Shown here piece by piece: positions 35,469 to 46,675 of a stretch of DNA of 64,000 nucleotides. This DNA is from Astrocystis sublimbata (taxonomy: Eukaryota > Ascomycota > Sordariomycetes > Xylariales > Xylariaceae). Below the pieces are notes generated by a model. The model saw nothing but the letters and a program-made list of their open reading frames with translations, had not been told where the DNA came from and made no database searches. The position numbers and the translations under genes were made by a program. Every line of letters starts with the position of its first letter. The first letter of the stretch is position 1. Location: NCBI GenBank assembly GCA_022453515.1, contig JAJNNY010000005.1:868001-932000 (forward strand). The letters run 5' to 3'.

Positions 35469-36509
35469 ATGAAAGCTTTCGTTACCGTCGAAGGGGGCAC
35501 AGCCATCGTCAAAGAGATTCCTAATCTGACGCCAGCCGAGGGCGAAATCATCGTGCGCGTGCACTACGCTGCGCAGAACCCAACAGACTGGAAGGCCGTG
35601 GCATACCGCCCGCCGGGACGCATCGCAGGATGCGACTTTGCCGGCACCGTGGCGAACGCCAACGGCTCACACTGGCGCGAGGGGCAGCGCGTTGCCGGCT
35701 TCGTGTACGGGACCATGGACGAACCGCTGCGCGGAGCCTACGCCGAGTACCTGGTGGCGGCGTCTTCGTTGGTGTGGAGCGTGCCGGACTCAGTGAGCCT
35801 GAAGGACGCATCTACCATCAGCTTGGCCTTCGCGACGGCCGTGCAAGCCATGTTCCAGCGCCTCGACCTGCCTGAACCCAGCAAGCCTGCCACCACGGCT
35901 TTGCCGGTGCTTATCAACGGCGGGACCACCTCGGTGGGACTCTATGCTGTGCAACTGGCCAAGCTTGCGGGCTTGTATGTTATTGCCACTGCGTCGGAGG
36001 AGAACCATAATCTCCTGACGGAGTTGGGCGTCGACGCTGTCGTAGATTACAAGGATGCGGCATGGCCGCAGAAAGTTCGCGAGCTGTCGCATAACAACTT
36101 GCAACATGCCTTTGACTGCGTGTCCGAGATGGAAACTACGGCAGCTGTCGCGCATGCAATGTCGCCTACGCAAGGAGGGCACGTACTATGTATTCTCCCT
36201 CGGACAACGGCCGAGCTTCCGTCGGACATTGCGAAGGTCAAAGTCGAGTCAACGATTGTCTATACTGTGTTTGAGAACCCATTGGAGCTCGGCGACAAGC
36301 CCTACGACAACTGGGGAGGGCCAACACCGCAAGACCGCAAGTTCTGGGAGAAATATCTTGGTATACTGCCCGAACTTGTTGCATCTGGGAAGATCAAGCC
36401 CAATCCCTCGAGACAGATGGGGGGTCTGGATGCGATCATAGAGGGGTTTAAGCTCCAGAGAGAGGGCAAGGTTCGTGCCGAGAAACTCATCTATAAGGTC
36501 TGGCCGTAG
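35469..36509 (+). CDS. Zinc-independent MDR oxidoreductase (ToxD-like)
   Basis: Single exon, 346 aa, starting at the ATG in AAGATGAAAGC. It is a medium-chain dehydrogenase/reductase: an N-terminal GroES-like domain (VRVHYAAQNPTDWKAVAYRP, GCDFAGTVA, GQRVAGFV) precedes a Rossmann domain with VLINGGTTSVGLYAVQLAKL and GLYVIATAS. It lacks the catalytic zinc Cys/His pattern of alcohol dehydrogenases. The match is to the fungal ToxD / trans-enoyl reductase subgroup (length about 340-370 aa), which uses NADPH to reduce enoyl or carbonyl groups. Such proteins sometimes serve polyketide clusters, but no synthase lies in the window, so the role may be detoxification or stand-alone reduction. Confidence 0.88.
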   Translation: MKAFVTVEGGTAIVKEIPNLTPAEGEIIVRVHYAAQNPTDWKAVAYRPPGRIAGCDFAGTVANANGSHWREGQRVAGFVYGTMDEPLRGAYAEYLVAASSLVWSVPDSVSLKDASTISLAFATAVQAMFQRLDLPEPSKPATTALPVLINGGTTSVGLYAVQLAKLAGLYVIATASEENHNLLTELGVDAVVDYKDAAWPQKVRELSHNNLQHAFDCVSEMETTAAVAHAMSPTQGGHVLCILPRTTAELPSDIAKVKVESTIVYTVFENPLELGDKPYDNWGGPTPQDRKFWEKYLGILPELVASGKIKPNPSRQMGGLDAIIEGFKLQREGKVRAEKLIYKVWP

Positions 36510-37195
36510 GTTCGATGCATCGCGGGGTGGTATGTTGACAAGGTATCAGTTAATTTCCTTGTCATGGTTGGCAGCAGTACAATAAATGTTTTCTTATGGT
36601 ACCTAGGTAATTAGTGCTATAGCTATAGTATCACAGCTCGATTCCAAGTTCAGTGCGTGTGGTTGCTTTAAAATAATCGCACCACGTATCTAGTGAAGGC
36701 AGAAACCTCTCGTCATCTTTCCGATAGAACGTCGCCATGTACTCGCAGACATTCCATAGATACGAGAAATTGATGCAAAACGTAAGGTATGGCCTGCCTG
36801 CAGGTGGGTACTTAAGTACCTACTACTTACTTAGATTAGGTAGATATAGTCCCGACTCGCCGGCTGCGTGTCCGGTGTAACGCGTATGTTCATGGACGTG
36901 TTGGGCATAGCGTACAACTTAGAAAAGAAGCAGGCGTGGCAGGCTCGGCAGGGTACGTAGGAGGCACAGAGAAGCCTACAGATACAATAAGTACCTATAA
37001 GTACTACCTACCTCTTTGGGTAGGTCTCTCTGCAGACCTACAGACCTACACACAGTAACCTCTCCAAGATTGCCTCACACAACGCTTCAACCGCAAGCAA
37101 GAAGTACTATCGCAGAGGCCCTTTTGGGCACCGTATTTCCCTTTACCATTACTGTTACTGCAGATGCCGTTACTCTGCGGCTCACTACACCGGTA
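36510..37195. other. Intergenic spacer with palindromic repeats
   Basis: Holds ACCTAGGTAA near 36601 and TAGGTA/TACCTA units near 36811-36850 and 36955-37025. The open frame continues upstream of 37196 without an ATG, so an unseen upstream exon of the PLD-like gene is possible. Confidence 0.45.
36811..37025. repeat. TACCTA/TAGGTA repeat clusters
   Basis: Two groups, near 36811-36850 and 36955-37025, of AAGTACCTAC, TTAGGTAG and TACCTACC units in the promoter side of the PLD-like gene. Confidence 0.6.
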
Positions 37196-38596
37196 ATGCT
37201 CGACTTCAAGGGGCCATGGATAGACGCCGTCAGACGCGGTGACACCCAGTCCGACCCCGAATCCTTGGTATCAACATCATATCCTGTGTCGTTTGAAGTC
37301 GGTACAGGCGCGTCCATATACACTCGATCACTGCTACCGGCCATACTCAAGGCCCAGCACGAGGTCATCTTAGTGACTTGCTTCTGGGAACGTTCGTCTA
37401 CACTCAGTGCCTTACGAGAAACGCTTGAACAACTCGCAGACCTACGCCAGGACCATATTCGCAATTCTGCCGACGGAACCCTGCCACCTCTCAATGTCTA
37501 TATATGTTTCTCCTCACGGTCGTTCTTTCAGAAACTCTTCCATACTTTCTCTCCAGATGGATACGTGTATCATCCTTCAGAGTGGGCTTCCAAGCTAGGA
37601 CTTCCGGAACCTAGACTTCTGAAAGCAGGCCGCATCAATCTTCAGGTGAAAAGCCTGTTCTTCTTGCCCTTTAGTGTGATGCATCCAAAATTTCTCATCG
37701 TGGATCGCCAAAGGGCGTGGCTTCCAAGCTGCAACGTAGCTCCGGTCGCCTGGTTCGAGGGTTGTATCGAGATCGTCGGAGATACTATCGCCCCCTTGCT
37801 CCGGTTTTACCATAGTGTCTGGGACCGTCAGTCGGGTCTCAACACAGAGCCGCAACTCGACGGCACTTGGAGCCCGGGCGGATCTGAGCTGGCCTCGATC
37901 CAATGTCCAGTGGGCCATCGCGTAGCATTACAGCAGCAGGGTATCACACCGACAATACTGTTACCTTCGTACCACCACCGCAACCCTCACTTCCGGCCGT
38001 TTCCTTGGCAGAAGTTTCCGCGTCCACCAGCTACTCCACTGAATTGTGCTATTTTGCATCTCATCGCCACTGCCAGCAAGAAGTTATACCTGCAGACACC
38101 GAACCTGACCGCAACAACTGTAGTCGATGCCTTGCTAGAAGCATTAGATCGAGGCGTTGAAGTAACGATCGTTACAAGCAAAGGGCTTATGAATCTTGAA
38201 CAATTACTTACTGGGGGTACAATAACATCGTGGCGCCTGCAATCTTTCATCAAGATGTATGAGAGGCGAAGGAAACTCCTCAGCGGTCCTTCATTCGACC
38301 CGGAAGCTCAGCCACCTAGATTGGGGTCTTTGGAAATATTTTATTACCAACCGCTCCCTGCAAGTGAGAGACTGCACGAGGAGCCTGTGCACTCGCACTT
38401 GAAGCTGACAGTAGTCGACGATGCATACGTAGTCCTGGGGTCTGGCAACCTGGACAGGGCAAGTTGGTTCACCTCCCAGGAGCTGGGAATTCTCTTTCAC
38501 TCGATAGACTTAGCTACCAGCGTGACTGACACCGTCAGTCGAGCGCTCCGGGGGAGGCTACACAATCTCTTCAGTTCGAACCGACGATCTGATTGA
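37196..38596 (+). CDS. Phospholipase D-superfamily protein
   Basis: Single exon from the first in-frame ATG, 466 aa. The open frame extends 60 codons further upstream but only from a TTG, so the N-terminus is uncertain. Two HKD motifs define the PLD fold: MHPKFLIVDRQRAWLPSCN (His163, Lys165, Asp170) and HLKLTVVDDAYVVLGSGNLD (His401, Lys403, Asp408). Each is followed by the usual Asn (SCN, GSGN), so both half-sites look intact. Segments VGTGASIYTRSLLPAI and SLFFLPFSVMHPKF match a fungal PLD-like group. It likely hydrolyses or transfers a phosphodiester (phospholipid or other), but the substrate is unknown. No signal peptide or membrane anchor is visible. Confidence 0.85.
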   Translation: MLDFKGPWIDAVRRGDTQSDPESLVSTSYPVSFEVGTGASIYTRSLLPAILKAQHEVILVTCFWERSSTLSALRETLEQLADLRQDHIRNSADGTLPPLNVYICFSSRSFFQKLFHTFSPDGYVYHPSEWASKLGLPEPRLLKAGRINLQVKSLFFLPFSVMHPKFLIVDRQRAWLPSCNVAPVAWFEGCIEIVGDTIAPLLRFYHSVWDRQSGLNTEPQLDGTWSPGGSELASIQCPVGHRVALQQQGITPTILLPSYHHRNPHFRPFPWQKFPRPPATPLNCAILHLIATASKKLYLQTPNLTATTVVDALLEALDRGVEVTIVTSKGLMNLEQLLTGGTITSWRLQSFIKMYERRRKLLSGPSFDPEAQPPRLGSLEIFYYQPLPASERLHEEPVHSHLKLTVVDDAYVVLGSGNLDRASWFTSQELGILFHSIDLATSVTDTVSRALRGRLHNLFSSNRRSD

Positions 38597-41032
38597 TCAA
38601 TCATGGCTACCAATAAGCACACAGGACATACTTTGGTCTTTCGATCTGTCCGAATCAATTAATTACTTAATAGAACAATTAATCACTTAATAAAATACTT
38701 TAACGGCCCGCAAACCCTGTTTGAAATTCGCTGTTTCGACGCTTTCCTTTTCAGTCTTCAAACCGTTCGTTATAGTACGAGGACAATCAAAAGGATTTGA
38801 TACCTAGGTTCTCCCGCCCTTACCTACACTTGAAGTGGGGGGCTCGAGCTTATGCTTAGTTGTACGAGTAGGTATGTATTTATATATTGAAACTTGCCGG
38901 GAAGCCGTAGGGTATATTTTTCCGCGTGTTTGTATGCTTGGGTACATGGGCCAAATAAAGTGGGAAAAGCCAGTGCTAAAGCCGTATAGCAAGCAGGACT
39001 TCCAGCCTACCTTAGTATGTTCTGGAGTCGAGTTGTTTTACTACTATGGTAGTAATTAGATGTGTTTCTTCTGTAACAGCTGGGTAATGTATGAATCAGT
39101 CGAAATAGCTTGCTTTATGCGACACCAGGTGGTACTCAACGGTTTCGAACCTATAATGATGAATCGAAAATACCGTAATTAGATATGGGAATAACCTTTA
39201 CGAGTACCTAATGCTTTTGTGTAACGCAATGGGGAAAATACGCGACACTGAGGAGGACGATGAGACTCGTAGATTAAACAGACCGTAAAAAGGTGGATAT
39301 AGAAGGGAAGAACTACCTAGAGTAACCTGGCAATGGCTGTGAGCGGGATACGTAGGTGGATGTTAGCAGCTACAGTATAAAGTCAAAGCCAACTATTTTC
39401 TTTAATACTGCTCGGTCCAAGGGCAAGTCAAACTCAAATTATAGAATGTCAATTATTTCATTTACTAGTACTAGTAGTACTATAGATTTCAAACAGCGTG
39501 CCGAGGCGATTGAGAATAAGGCGGATCGCACGGTCTTGCGGGGCTACTCCAGACTGGGGATTAGCCTTGACCAATCGAGCCCCAATCTACCAATAGTTAG
39601 CGCAGGGCCTCAGTACCTAATAGGCATGCTTGGGCATGCTAGGTCTCGCCGTCTCGGGCTATCATCCCCACGACACTACCTACACAACCCCAAGTCATCC
39701 TTCCATCTCCAAGACGTTAGGTCTGTGAGCTTTTGATTTTGCACTTTGACGTACCTAGGTACTCGTACTTAATTAAGTCCCGCATTTGTGCCACCTACCG
39801 TTGCTTTTTCTGAGCGCCAAACGCGCCAACTAGAAACACGAAGACGGTAGCTTACGCTCTGGTTGAAGTTGATGTCATTATGAGGACGTAAAAGGACAAA
39901 ATGCCGTATCCCTTCGCCTTGGCCGTCATCACAGCGAAATTACCATCCGGCCCCAGTTCTCAAATGGTGTGGACATTACATACGTACCGAGCCTCCCTGC
40001 GCCTGTCGAGCCTGTCTTTCCACTGGATTGTTATCATGGAGAATCCAGTCGAGGATCTGACAGTGTACTCTGCACGCCACTCTGCGAGAACTGCAATACC
40101 CTTGTCCTTGCAGACGAATCAACGAGCCCACCGATTTTCCGATATGGCGGGACGCCTATCGTAGAGCTGACAGACAATGTGATGTGACTTCGCCCTCACC
40201 TGTCGAGACCTGTGCCGCTTTGGTGATCGACGAGGTGGATGCTTCAAGAAGTACATACGCAATGCCACCGACTGTTCCGGAACGGAAGTCCAAACCAACA
40301 TGGCATGTCGAGCATGTCTACCTTCTAGTGGGTACCCAGTCATGGACAGAGCCGCCCTAGGTGTTAGGCGCATGGTGGAGGGAGGCTTCATGACTGGCTA
40401 TCACGGCTAACTCACCATGGCGTCCTCGGTTCTTTTTCTACTACGTAGTCGGCATCGGTCCGGTCAGCAATACCTACCCGAACCTAGGTAGTCGTGCCGA
40501 TGCCACCAGTCCGGAACCGTGCCTTGGCCAAGCCAGTGAGATTGTCCATTGACTTGGTCATCGCTCAGATAAAGACTGAGGCATACCGCCAGATGTATTC
40601 CGGGGAAAACAGTCCTCCCCACCACCTATCTTCTGCTGCCGGACCTAGGTGACACGAACAAGCAATTCCATTCCCATTTAGCGCACTGCAGCCACGCAGC
40701 ACATGATAGGCCAGTCCCTAGTACGTACCCAGACCTTTCCGAGGCTGTTCCTCGTTGCAGATAACCGTCACTACGCCGACTTGGACTTTTCATGTCTTGC
40801 AGTCATCCACTCGAAATCCGAAAATAGCACACTTTTACTCCTCCTCGACAAGGGCACTGTAGCTGAGCACTGTCCCATATTGCTCTGCCATCGGGCGGGT
40901 AGGGGCTTGAGCTTATTTGGCCATTCATGCACACTCTGCTCAGCTAACTACCTCCGGAGTGGTCAAATCGCTCGCCTTTCCGTACTGAGGAGCAATCCTC
41001 GCAGCTTGCCGCGACGGCTCCAAAACACAGCA
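38597..41032. other. Long intergenic spacer
   Basis: About 2.4 kb. The left part (38600-39480) is A/T-rich. A GC-richer island at 39873-40410 has long frames with many cysteines but no start codon and a frame change. CCTAGGT units lie near 39752, 40480 and 40644. The end is promoter/5'UTR of the permease; its frame is open upstream to 40703 but the extension looks non-conserved. Confidence 0.45.
39873..40410 (+). pseudogene. Possible broken Cys-rich gene or chance frames
   Basis: An ATG-less frame at 39873-40187 contains VLCTPLCENCNTLVL; a second frame at 40183-40410 contains seven cysteines (ALTCRDLCRFGDRRGGC, then DCSG and ACRAC). They abut with a one-base phase change. A third frame is also open over part of the island, so chance openness in GC-rich DNA is a real alternative. 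No family recognised. Confidence 0.2.
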
Positions 41033-42788
41033 ATGTATAGGCAAAATGGCGTCCCGGAATGCGCGGAACCGGACGCTGTCGAGTCTGAGCGAGCCGAGTC
41101 TATCGAGCTTGGTAAGATGGACGGCACGCACCGAAGCCTCAAGCCCCGGCATATCCAACTCATCGGCATCGGCGGTACCATCGGCACTATGCTCTACGTG
41201 CAAATCGGCAAAGGGCTGATACAGGGTGGACCGGGCAGTTTGTTCATTGCCTTTAGTCTTTGGTGTACCGTTATTCTCGCCGTAACCTTCTGCTTGGCCG
41301 AAATGGTAACCTACTTGCCCATCTCATCGCCTTTCATACGATTCGCGGGTCGCTATGTTGACGAGGCCTTTGGCTTTGCCGCCGGGTGGAATTTTTTTGT
41401 TTTCGAGGCTGCACTTGTACCCTTCGAAGTGACCGCATGCAATGTAATCATCCATTATTGGAGTGATATTGTGCCAGCCGCTGGGATCATTGCCATCGTA
41501 GTTTTCCTCTACGCGTTAATCAATGTCATGGCCATCAAGTGGTACGGCGAGACGGAATTCTGGGCTGCCCTGGGAAAGGTACTATTAATCGTCGGCCTCT
41601 TGATCTTCACCTTCGTTGTCGCAGTGGGTGGCAACCCCCAGCATGACCGCTTTGGCTTTCGCTACTGGTACGAGCCCGGCGCCTTTGCCGAGTATTATTC
41701 CACAGGCTCGCTTGGCCGGTTTCAAGGATTCCTGCAATGCCTCATCTTTGCGTCGCTGGCCGTAGCCGGCCCAGACTATGTCTCGATGGCGGCCGGCGAG
41801 GCGGAGAATCCTCGTAAGGTCTTGCCAAAGGCATTCAACGCCGTGTTTTATCGCCTGACGACCTTTTTCTGCCTTGGATCACTGGCCGTTGGCGTGCTCG
41901 TCCCATACAACGACCCCGAGCTGAAGGCCGCCTACGCCGAGGACCGACCCGGCGCCGCAGCGTCACCTTACGTCGTCGCCATGAACAGGCTGGGTATTCC
42001 CATCCTACCGCATATCGTCAATGCCCTCATCTTGACTGCTGCCTTCTCCGCCGGCAACAGTTACGTGTATTGCGCCTCTCGATCGCTTTATGGGCTGGCG
42101 CTCGAAGGTAAAGCACCCAAGTTCTTTACCAAGTGTACAAAAAAAGGCGTGCCCATCTACTGCGTCAGCTTCGTGTTGCTCATCGCATTGCTATCCTTCC
42201 TCCAAGTTACCAAGGGCACTGCGGTGGTGCTGAGCTGGTTCGTCAGTCTGATCACTGCATCGCAGTTGGTCAACTACTCCGTCGTCTGCGCGACCTATAT
42301 TTGCTTCCACCGTGCTCTGAAAGCTCAGGGCATCAGTCGGGACTCGCTACCGTATAAGGGGATGCTGCAGCCCTACGCCGCCTATTACGCGCTGGGTGCG
42401 ACATTCACATTCGCTCTTGTTGGCGGGTACACGGTGTTCCTGCCTGGGAACTGGGATGTTGCCAGCTTCCTATTCTCGTAAGTACTGCCCTGAAGCAGCT
42501 TCGGGTGGACCGTCCAATTGACCATGTATAGGTATACATCGGTCGCTGCCTTCCCGATACTGTACGTTTCCTGGAAGCTCATCCATAAGACGAGAATCTA
42601 TCCCGCAGAGAAGGTTGATCTGCAGCAGGATCTGGACGAGGTTGAAGAGTACACGCGAAACTACATGCCACAGCCACCAAGGTACGCGATCCTTCATGTT
42701 GTCTCTCGCTGTCGCAAAGTTCGCTTTTTTTTTGGCTAACCTGCACAGAAACGGTTTTTCTAAATGGTTCAACGTGATATTTAGCTGA
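41033..42788 (+). CDS. YAT-family amino-acid permease
   Basis: Three exons: 41033-42477, 42532-42681 and 42749-42788; 544 aa. Introns are 54 and 67 bp. I chose the ATG in CAATGTATAGG because the cytosolic head (ESIELGKMDGTHRSLKPRHI) then has family length; an ATG at 40703 would add 110 unlikely residues. The fungal amino-acid permease signature starts at HIQLIGIGGTIGT. About twelve membrane helices follow, with conserved segments LAEMVTYLPISSPFIRFAGR, GWNFFVFEAALVPFEVTA, AGPDYVSMAAGEAENPRKVL, SAGNSYVYCASRSLYGLA and SWFVSLITASQLVNY. The last exons form the cytosolic tail (KTRIYPAEKVDLQQDLDEVE). It should import amino acids by proton symport at the plasma membrane; substrate range is not predictable from sequence alone. 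Confidence 0.92.
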
Positions 42789-44115
42789 TGCGGCTAAGTG
42801 GAGTGGGGATGAGCAAGGCGTTTGCGTCTGGGTTACCAACAAAAGCTTCTCCAAGGTACTGCGTTCGCTTGCATATGCGCGATTGGACATGGGTTACATT
42901 TTAATGACTAAAAGCGGCTCCCATGCTCCCTCGATAGCCATGCAATACAACGTGCTACGTGCTTCAGATACCAGATTCACCTTAATCACCATGATGAGAT
43001 GCAGCTGATGTGGAACAAGAAGTGAGACGTTATTGAGCCGCTCTGTATACCTACCTACCTACCTGATCCAACATTCTGAGTTCCTTGGTAGAAACTTGGA
43101 CTATTGCCCGCGACCACGCTGTTGGTATCACGCACAATTGACTGCCAATCCTGTTTCGTGCAGTTCCCTACGACAGATTGTCTCCCGATCTTTGTTGAGA
43201 GGGCGAGGAAGGTACGTTTCCTGGCTCGGGGTGGGTTTACAAGGCCTCTCGAAAATTAAGTAGTACTAAACGCCCTGACACCTTTCTCTTGCTTATAATG
43301 ACGTGTTGATAATAGCATTGGGTGAAAATTTGCATCAGAACGGTTATTCATTTTCTGAGAAGGCTAAGAATAAGGACGAGGACGAGGACGATGGTAGTAG
43401 CAAAAGCAATAATAGCCATAATCATCACGACGGTGAGGATGTGATCATGAATGATCAGTCAACATACAACCCGAGGAAAGTAGAGTGTCGTCGTCACACA
43501 TCCAAGGCCGAGAACAAAGGGTTACGTATACTCTTCGATTAGCAATCCTGCTTAACCTGTACTTACGCAGGACCAAGGCTCAAGCCTCTACGGAGGAAGC
43601 TACAGCAGCCTTGCCCTACTGACATACTTACTTCGTAGGATTGCGTAACGCTATAAAAACCTGCGAAGAACGAATGAACAAAGCGTTGCGGCAGGAATCA
43701 TCAGTTTGGGTGCAGCGACCGTGACTGGAATGGCCATCTGCTCACAAGGGACGTGGCTGGCAAGTATATACATATGTATATGTATATACAACTTCCGGTG
43801 TCTGCTCATGGCTCGGCGTCCAGAACCAGGGAGGTGGAGCTCTTGACAAGATCGAGAGTAGGACTGATGGAACTGATGTGTATTTTCAGAGGTCAACTAG
43901 GTATGTATATGATATGATATAGATAGTGATCATGTTGGTAAGTTTCGCTAATGTACATGGCTCTAGCCAAGGACACATTTGACAGATTTATAATAGTGTA
44001 TTGTCACAAATGCAGCAATGATTCCGCACCTGTTCGAAACGCCATACTCCTTTCTACTGTGCAGGACTGGCCCAATGCAGTCGTGCTGCAAAAAAAGAAA
44101 AAAGACGAGGTACAC
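42789..44115. other. Intergenic spacer
   Basis: Convergent 3' space between the permease and a glycosyltransferase. It contains CCTACCTACC units near 43050, an acidic/His-rich short frame (43303-43542) without support and a TATACATATGTATATG palindrome near 43766-43791. A segment at 42961-42981 resembles the introner core. Confidence 0.45.
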
Positions 44116-45306
44116 TCATGACAGTACATGAGCGCCTACATCATCATGCAAGAAGCGTCGGACGAGCAGGTTAAAACGCGTATCGCGGGTGCGAACCTTC
44201 TCCGGGGTGAGACTGCCGAGATAGCGATCCCACGACATCTGGCTCCAGGCATGATAGGCGAGCTGCTCGCCAAACAGGCTCCCTCCGTTCCGATGGATCT
44301 CGGTAGTCCACTGGCGGGCTTGCTGGCGGGTCAGGGGCTCGTGCATCCACTGGACGTGATGCCAAGTCCAGGTGGGCCAGAAAAAGGTGGAAGGCGGCAG
44401 GGCGCAGATATCGTCGGGTTCCTGGAGCTGGAGCTGCTTGGGCAGGATGACGCTATGGAAATTCCACTCGCGCGAGAGGTCGACGTTGTTGTACTCGGCG
44501 GCCCAGCGATCGATGAAGGTGCTGTTCCTGCGGGCGACCATGATGGCATTGCACAGACCGGCACGGTTGCCGCCTTCGTGGCCCATGATGGTGTCGCGTG
44601 GAGATCGCAGAAGATCGGTGAAGGGCCGCAAGCCGAAGGCGTCGCTGTCGAGGTAGATGCCGCCCTGTTCGCGGAGCAGGTTGAGGCGCAGAATGTCCGA
44701 GACGTGGGCGGCCTGCCAATGCGCGCCTGGCTGGTTCTTCAAGGCGGCCATGTCCTCGGGGGAGTGGTAGACGAGGGTGATGTCGTCCCTTAGGCGATTC
44801 ACCCAGTAATTGGAGAAGGGGTCCTTGTTCGGCTCGGGGGCGGGCGGGTCGGCGAGGTAGGTGTAGTGGAGAAAGACCTTGTCGGCTCGTATGCCGACGA
44901 CGGCGCTGCGTAGGGCGAGATAGGAGATGAAATTGAAGGTGCCGACGCCGGGCTCGATGTAGGGGTTGCTGAGGCCGAAGATGAAGTGCACATGGTTCGG
45001 TATCAGCTCCAGCTCCAGCTCCGCGTCGGCGGGGAGAGCGTCTGCCAGAGGGCGTGTGCGGCCGAAGAGGCAATCCAGCTCATCTCTGGTTGACACGAAG
45101 TCCTGCTCGACCTGGTACTGCTCGGACCAGGGGTTTGTCTGGCGTAGCCAGTCACCGAAGCTATAGAGGAAGGGCCATAGATAGGGGGCGAGAAGCACGG
45201 CGAGGATGACGAGGACAACGACGGAGGAACGTCGACGACGAAGCAGCACGGACACGGTCCTGTCCCAGCGCGTGACATTGTTGGGGGCCCAAGCCGAAGC
45301 AGACAT
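44116..45306 (-). CDS. GT32-like Golgi glycosyltransferase
   Basis: Single exon, 396 aa; first ATG at 45306 (the frame extends upstream only via a TTG). Type II topology: a basic N-terminus (LLRRRRSS) then one membrane helix (VVVLVILAVLLAPYLWPFLY). The catalytic domain begins with LIPNHVHFIFGL and includes HVSDILRLNLLREQGGIYLD followed by SDAF. This is the DXD-type sugar-nucleotide/Mn site of the glycosyltransferase family with the DXD-containing sugar-binding region (Pfam Gly_transf_sug). GHEGGNRAGLCNAIMVARRN follows. It is likely a Golgi sugar transferase acting on glycoproteins or glycolipids. It is head to head with a GT15 mannosyltransferase gene, which supports a role in glycan building. 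Donor sugar unknown. Confidence 0.88.
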   Translation of the reverse strand: MSASAWAPNNVTRWDRTVSVLLRRRRSSVVVLVILAVLLAPYLWPFLYSFGDWLRQTNPWSEQYQVEQDFVSTRDELDCLFGRTRPLADALPADAELELELIPNHVHFIFGLSNPYIEPGVGTFNFISYLALRSAVVGIRADKVFLHYTYLADPPAPEPNKDPFSNYWVNRLRDDITLVYHSPEDMAALKNQPGAHWQAAHVSDILRLNLLREQGGIYLDSDAFGLRPFTDLLRSPRDTIMGHEGGNRAGLCNAIMVARRNSTFIDRWAAEYNNVDLSREWNFHSVILPKQLQLQEPDDICALPPSTFFWPTWTWHHVQWMHEPLTRQQARQWTTEIHRNGGSLFGEQLAYHAWSQMSWDRYLGSLTPEKVRTRDTRFNLLVRRFLHDDVGAHVLS

Positions 45307-46675
45307 GCTCTCGGGCCGGCGCAAGGGCGTCAGCCACTCGGCGCTCGACCACTGCCTTTCCTTCGTCTGTTCGAGATAGAGCGGTGGGCAGATGGTCGCA
45401 TCATATGGTAGACCGGGGGCGATTGGCGGAATGGACGTATGTCTGTGGTCGGTGTAGTAGTATTGTCGCTATCGCGTATCAAATCGTCGGTCGGCTGTGC
45501 GAAAAAAGGAGTTGGCCCCTAAGTTGCATCGCTTTGCATCGCTAAGGCATGACAAGAAACCAAGAGACCGTCGCAGTTCGCAGCCAACACGCAGCGCAGC
45601 CTACCTAGCAGTGACTGGAAGCCCAGGGAGGCATGGGGGCGACGAGCAGAAGACGGAGGATGCAGAGACGTTGGCGAGTTGGCGCATGACGGTTCTCGTT
45701 CCCGTCTGCATGTGCTAAGGTAATAGGTAGAGGTAGGTTCCTAGGTTGTAGTGCCCCGCTCTTTTGCAGCTCTGGGCTCTTATTAGGGAGGTACCTTGGA
45801 AGGTTTAGCAACGTCATTGTTAGTGAGGTTGCAGCAGCCAAAAGCAGCCTCTCCAGCGTCCTGCCCAGCGAGCGTCGAGCGTCGAGCGACCCCGAGAAAG
45901 CTGTTAGCAGCGCGCCTGACCGCGGATGTGGGGGAACTACTGTAACTAGTGCACTGATGACCTGCCTAAGTACCTACATAAGTCCCTTTTCATCTAGGGT
46001 GGACCCAGGCACCTGGCTCGCCTCCTGGCTCCCGGTCTGGCGTGTGGCAGCGGTGAGTCCCCCTGAGGCTAGCGCATACCTACCTTGGTAGAGGGACCTC
46101 ATGTGGGCAGCAAATAGGGGACGCTCGGGCACGCTATCAGGTTCCTAGGTACCTAGGTAGGTGGCCTGCAGGGGTTCCCCAGGGCGGCGAGCGCGGTAGC
46201 TGCAGGTATTCTGCCGCTACACCCCAGAAAAGAACTCAGTCCGGGATCTGCTCGACATGTTCCTCCTGACAGCAGCAGCACACGACCACAAAGGGACCCA
46301 ACTCGCCAACCGACCAACAATCTTCGACCCTGACCTGGCATCCTGGCATCCTGGGACCTGGGATTTTGGACCTCAGGGATTGCGATAACGGTCTGGTCTG
46401 GCGGTTTCGGTTTCTAACTTCTGAGGTCCTGCCTGCTCCAAGTAGCCCACACACGCCCACACACGCCCAGCCTTGCTCGTCTTGTATGCGACAGTCCCGA
46501 GGTCGACTTGCCTACCTCATCCATCTACTCCTTCCTACCTACGTACCTAGCAATCGTCGAATCAATTGTTGCGCGCCGTTGGTCGACATAGCCCCCAACG
46601 CAATGATACTACTACTATCCGACCGATTCTAGTCTCCCACCCTGCAGCCCCTGCGCGACGAGCCCCTTCACCCCG
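45307..46675. promoter_or_regulatory. Divergent promoter between two glycosyltransferases
   Basis: 1.37 kb, no gene seen. Contains a short GAGCGTC direct repeat (about 45869-45890), TACCTAGGTA-type palindromes (45719-45750, 46075-46095, 46140-46168) and a CATCCTGG repeat near 46339-46355. Confidence 0.4.
46140..46168. repeat. TACCTAGGTA-type palindrome cluster
   Basis: GTTCCTAGGTACCTAGGTAG, a nested self-complementary unit in the divergent promoter. Typical member of the intergenic motif family of this window. Confidence 0.7.

Noticed and set aside
35469..38596. Secondary-metabolite cluster around the ToxD-like reductase
   Set aside because: No polyketide or peptide synthase, tailoring set or pathway regulator lies nearby.
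40703..41032. Upstream ATG extending the amino-acid permease by 110 residues
   Set aside because: The added segment has no family similarity, while the ATG at 41033 gives a normal cytosolic head.
43303..43542. Acidic/His-rich 79-codon plus-strand frame
   Set aside because: Low-complexity composition and alternative start; no supporting context.
44128..44793. 221-codon plus-strand frame
   Set aside because: It is antisense to the GT32-like gene, whose membrane anchor and DXD motif are clear.
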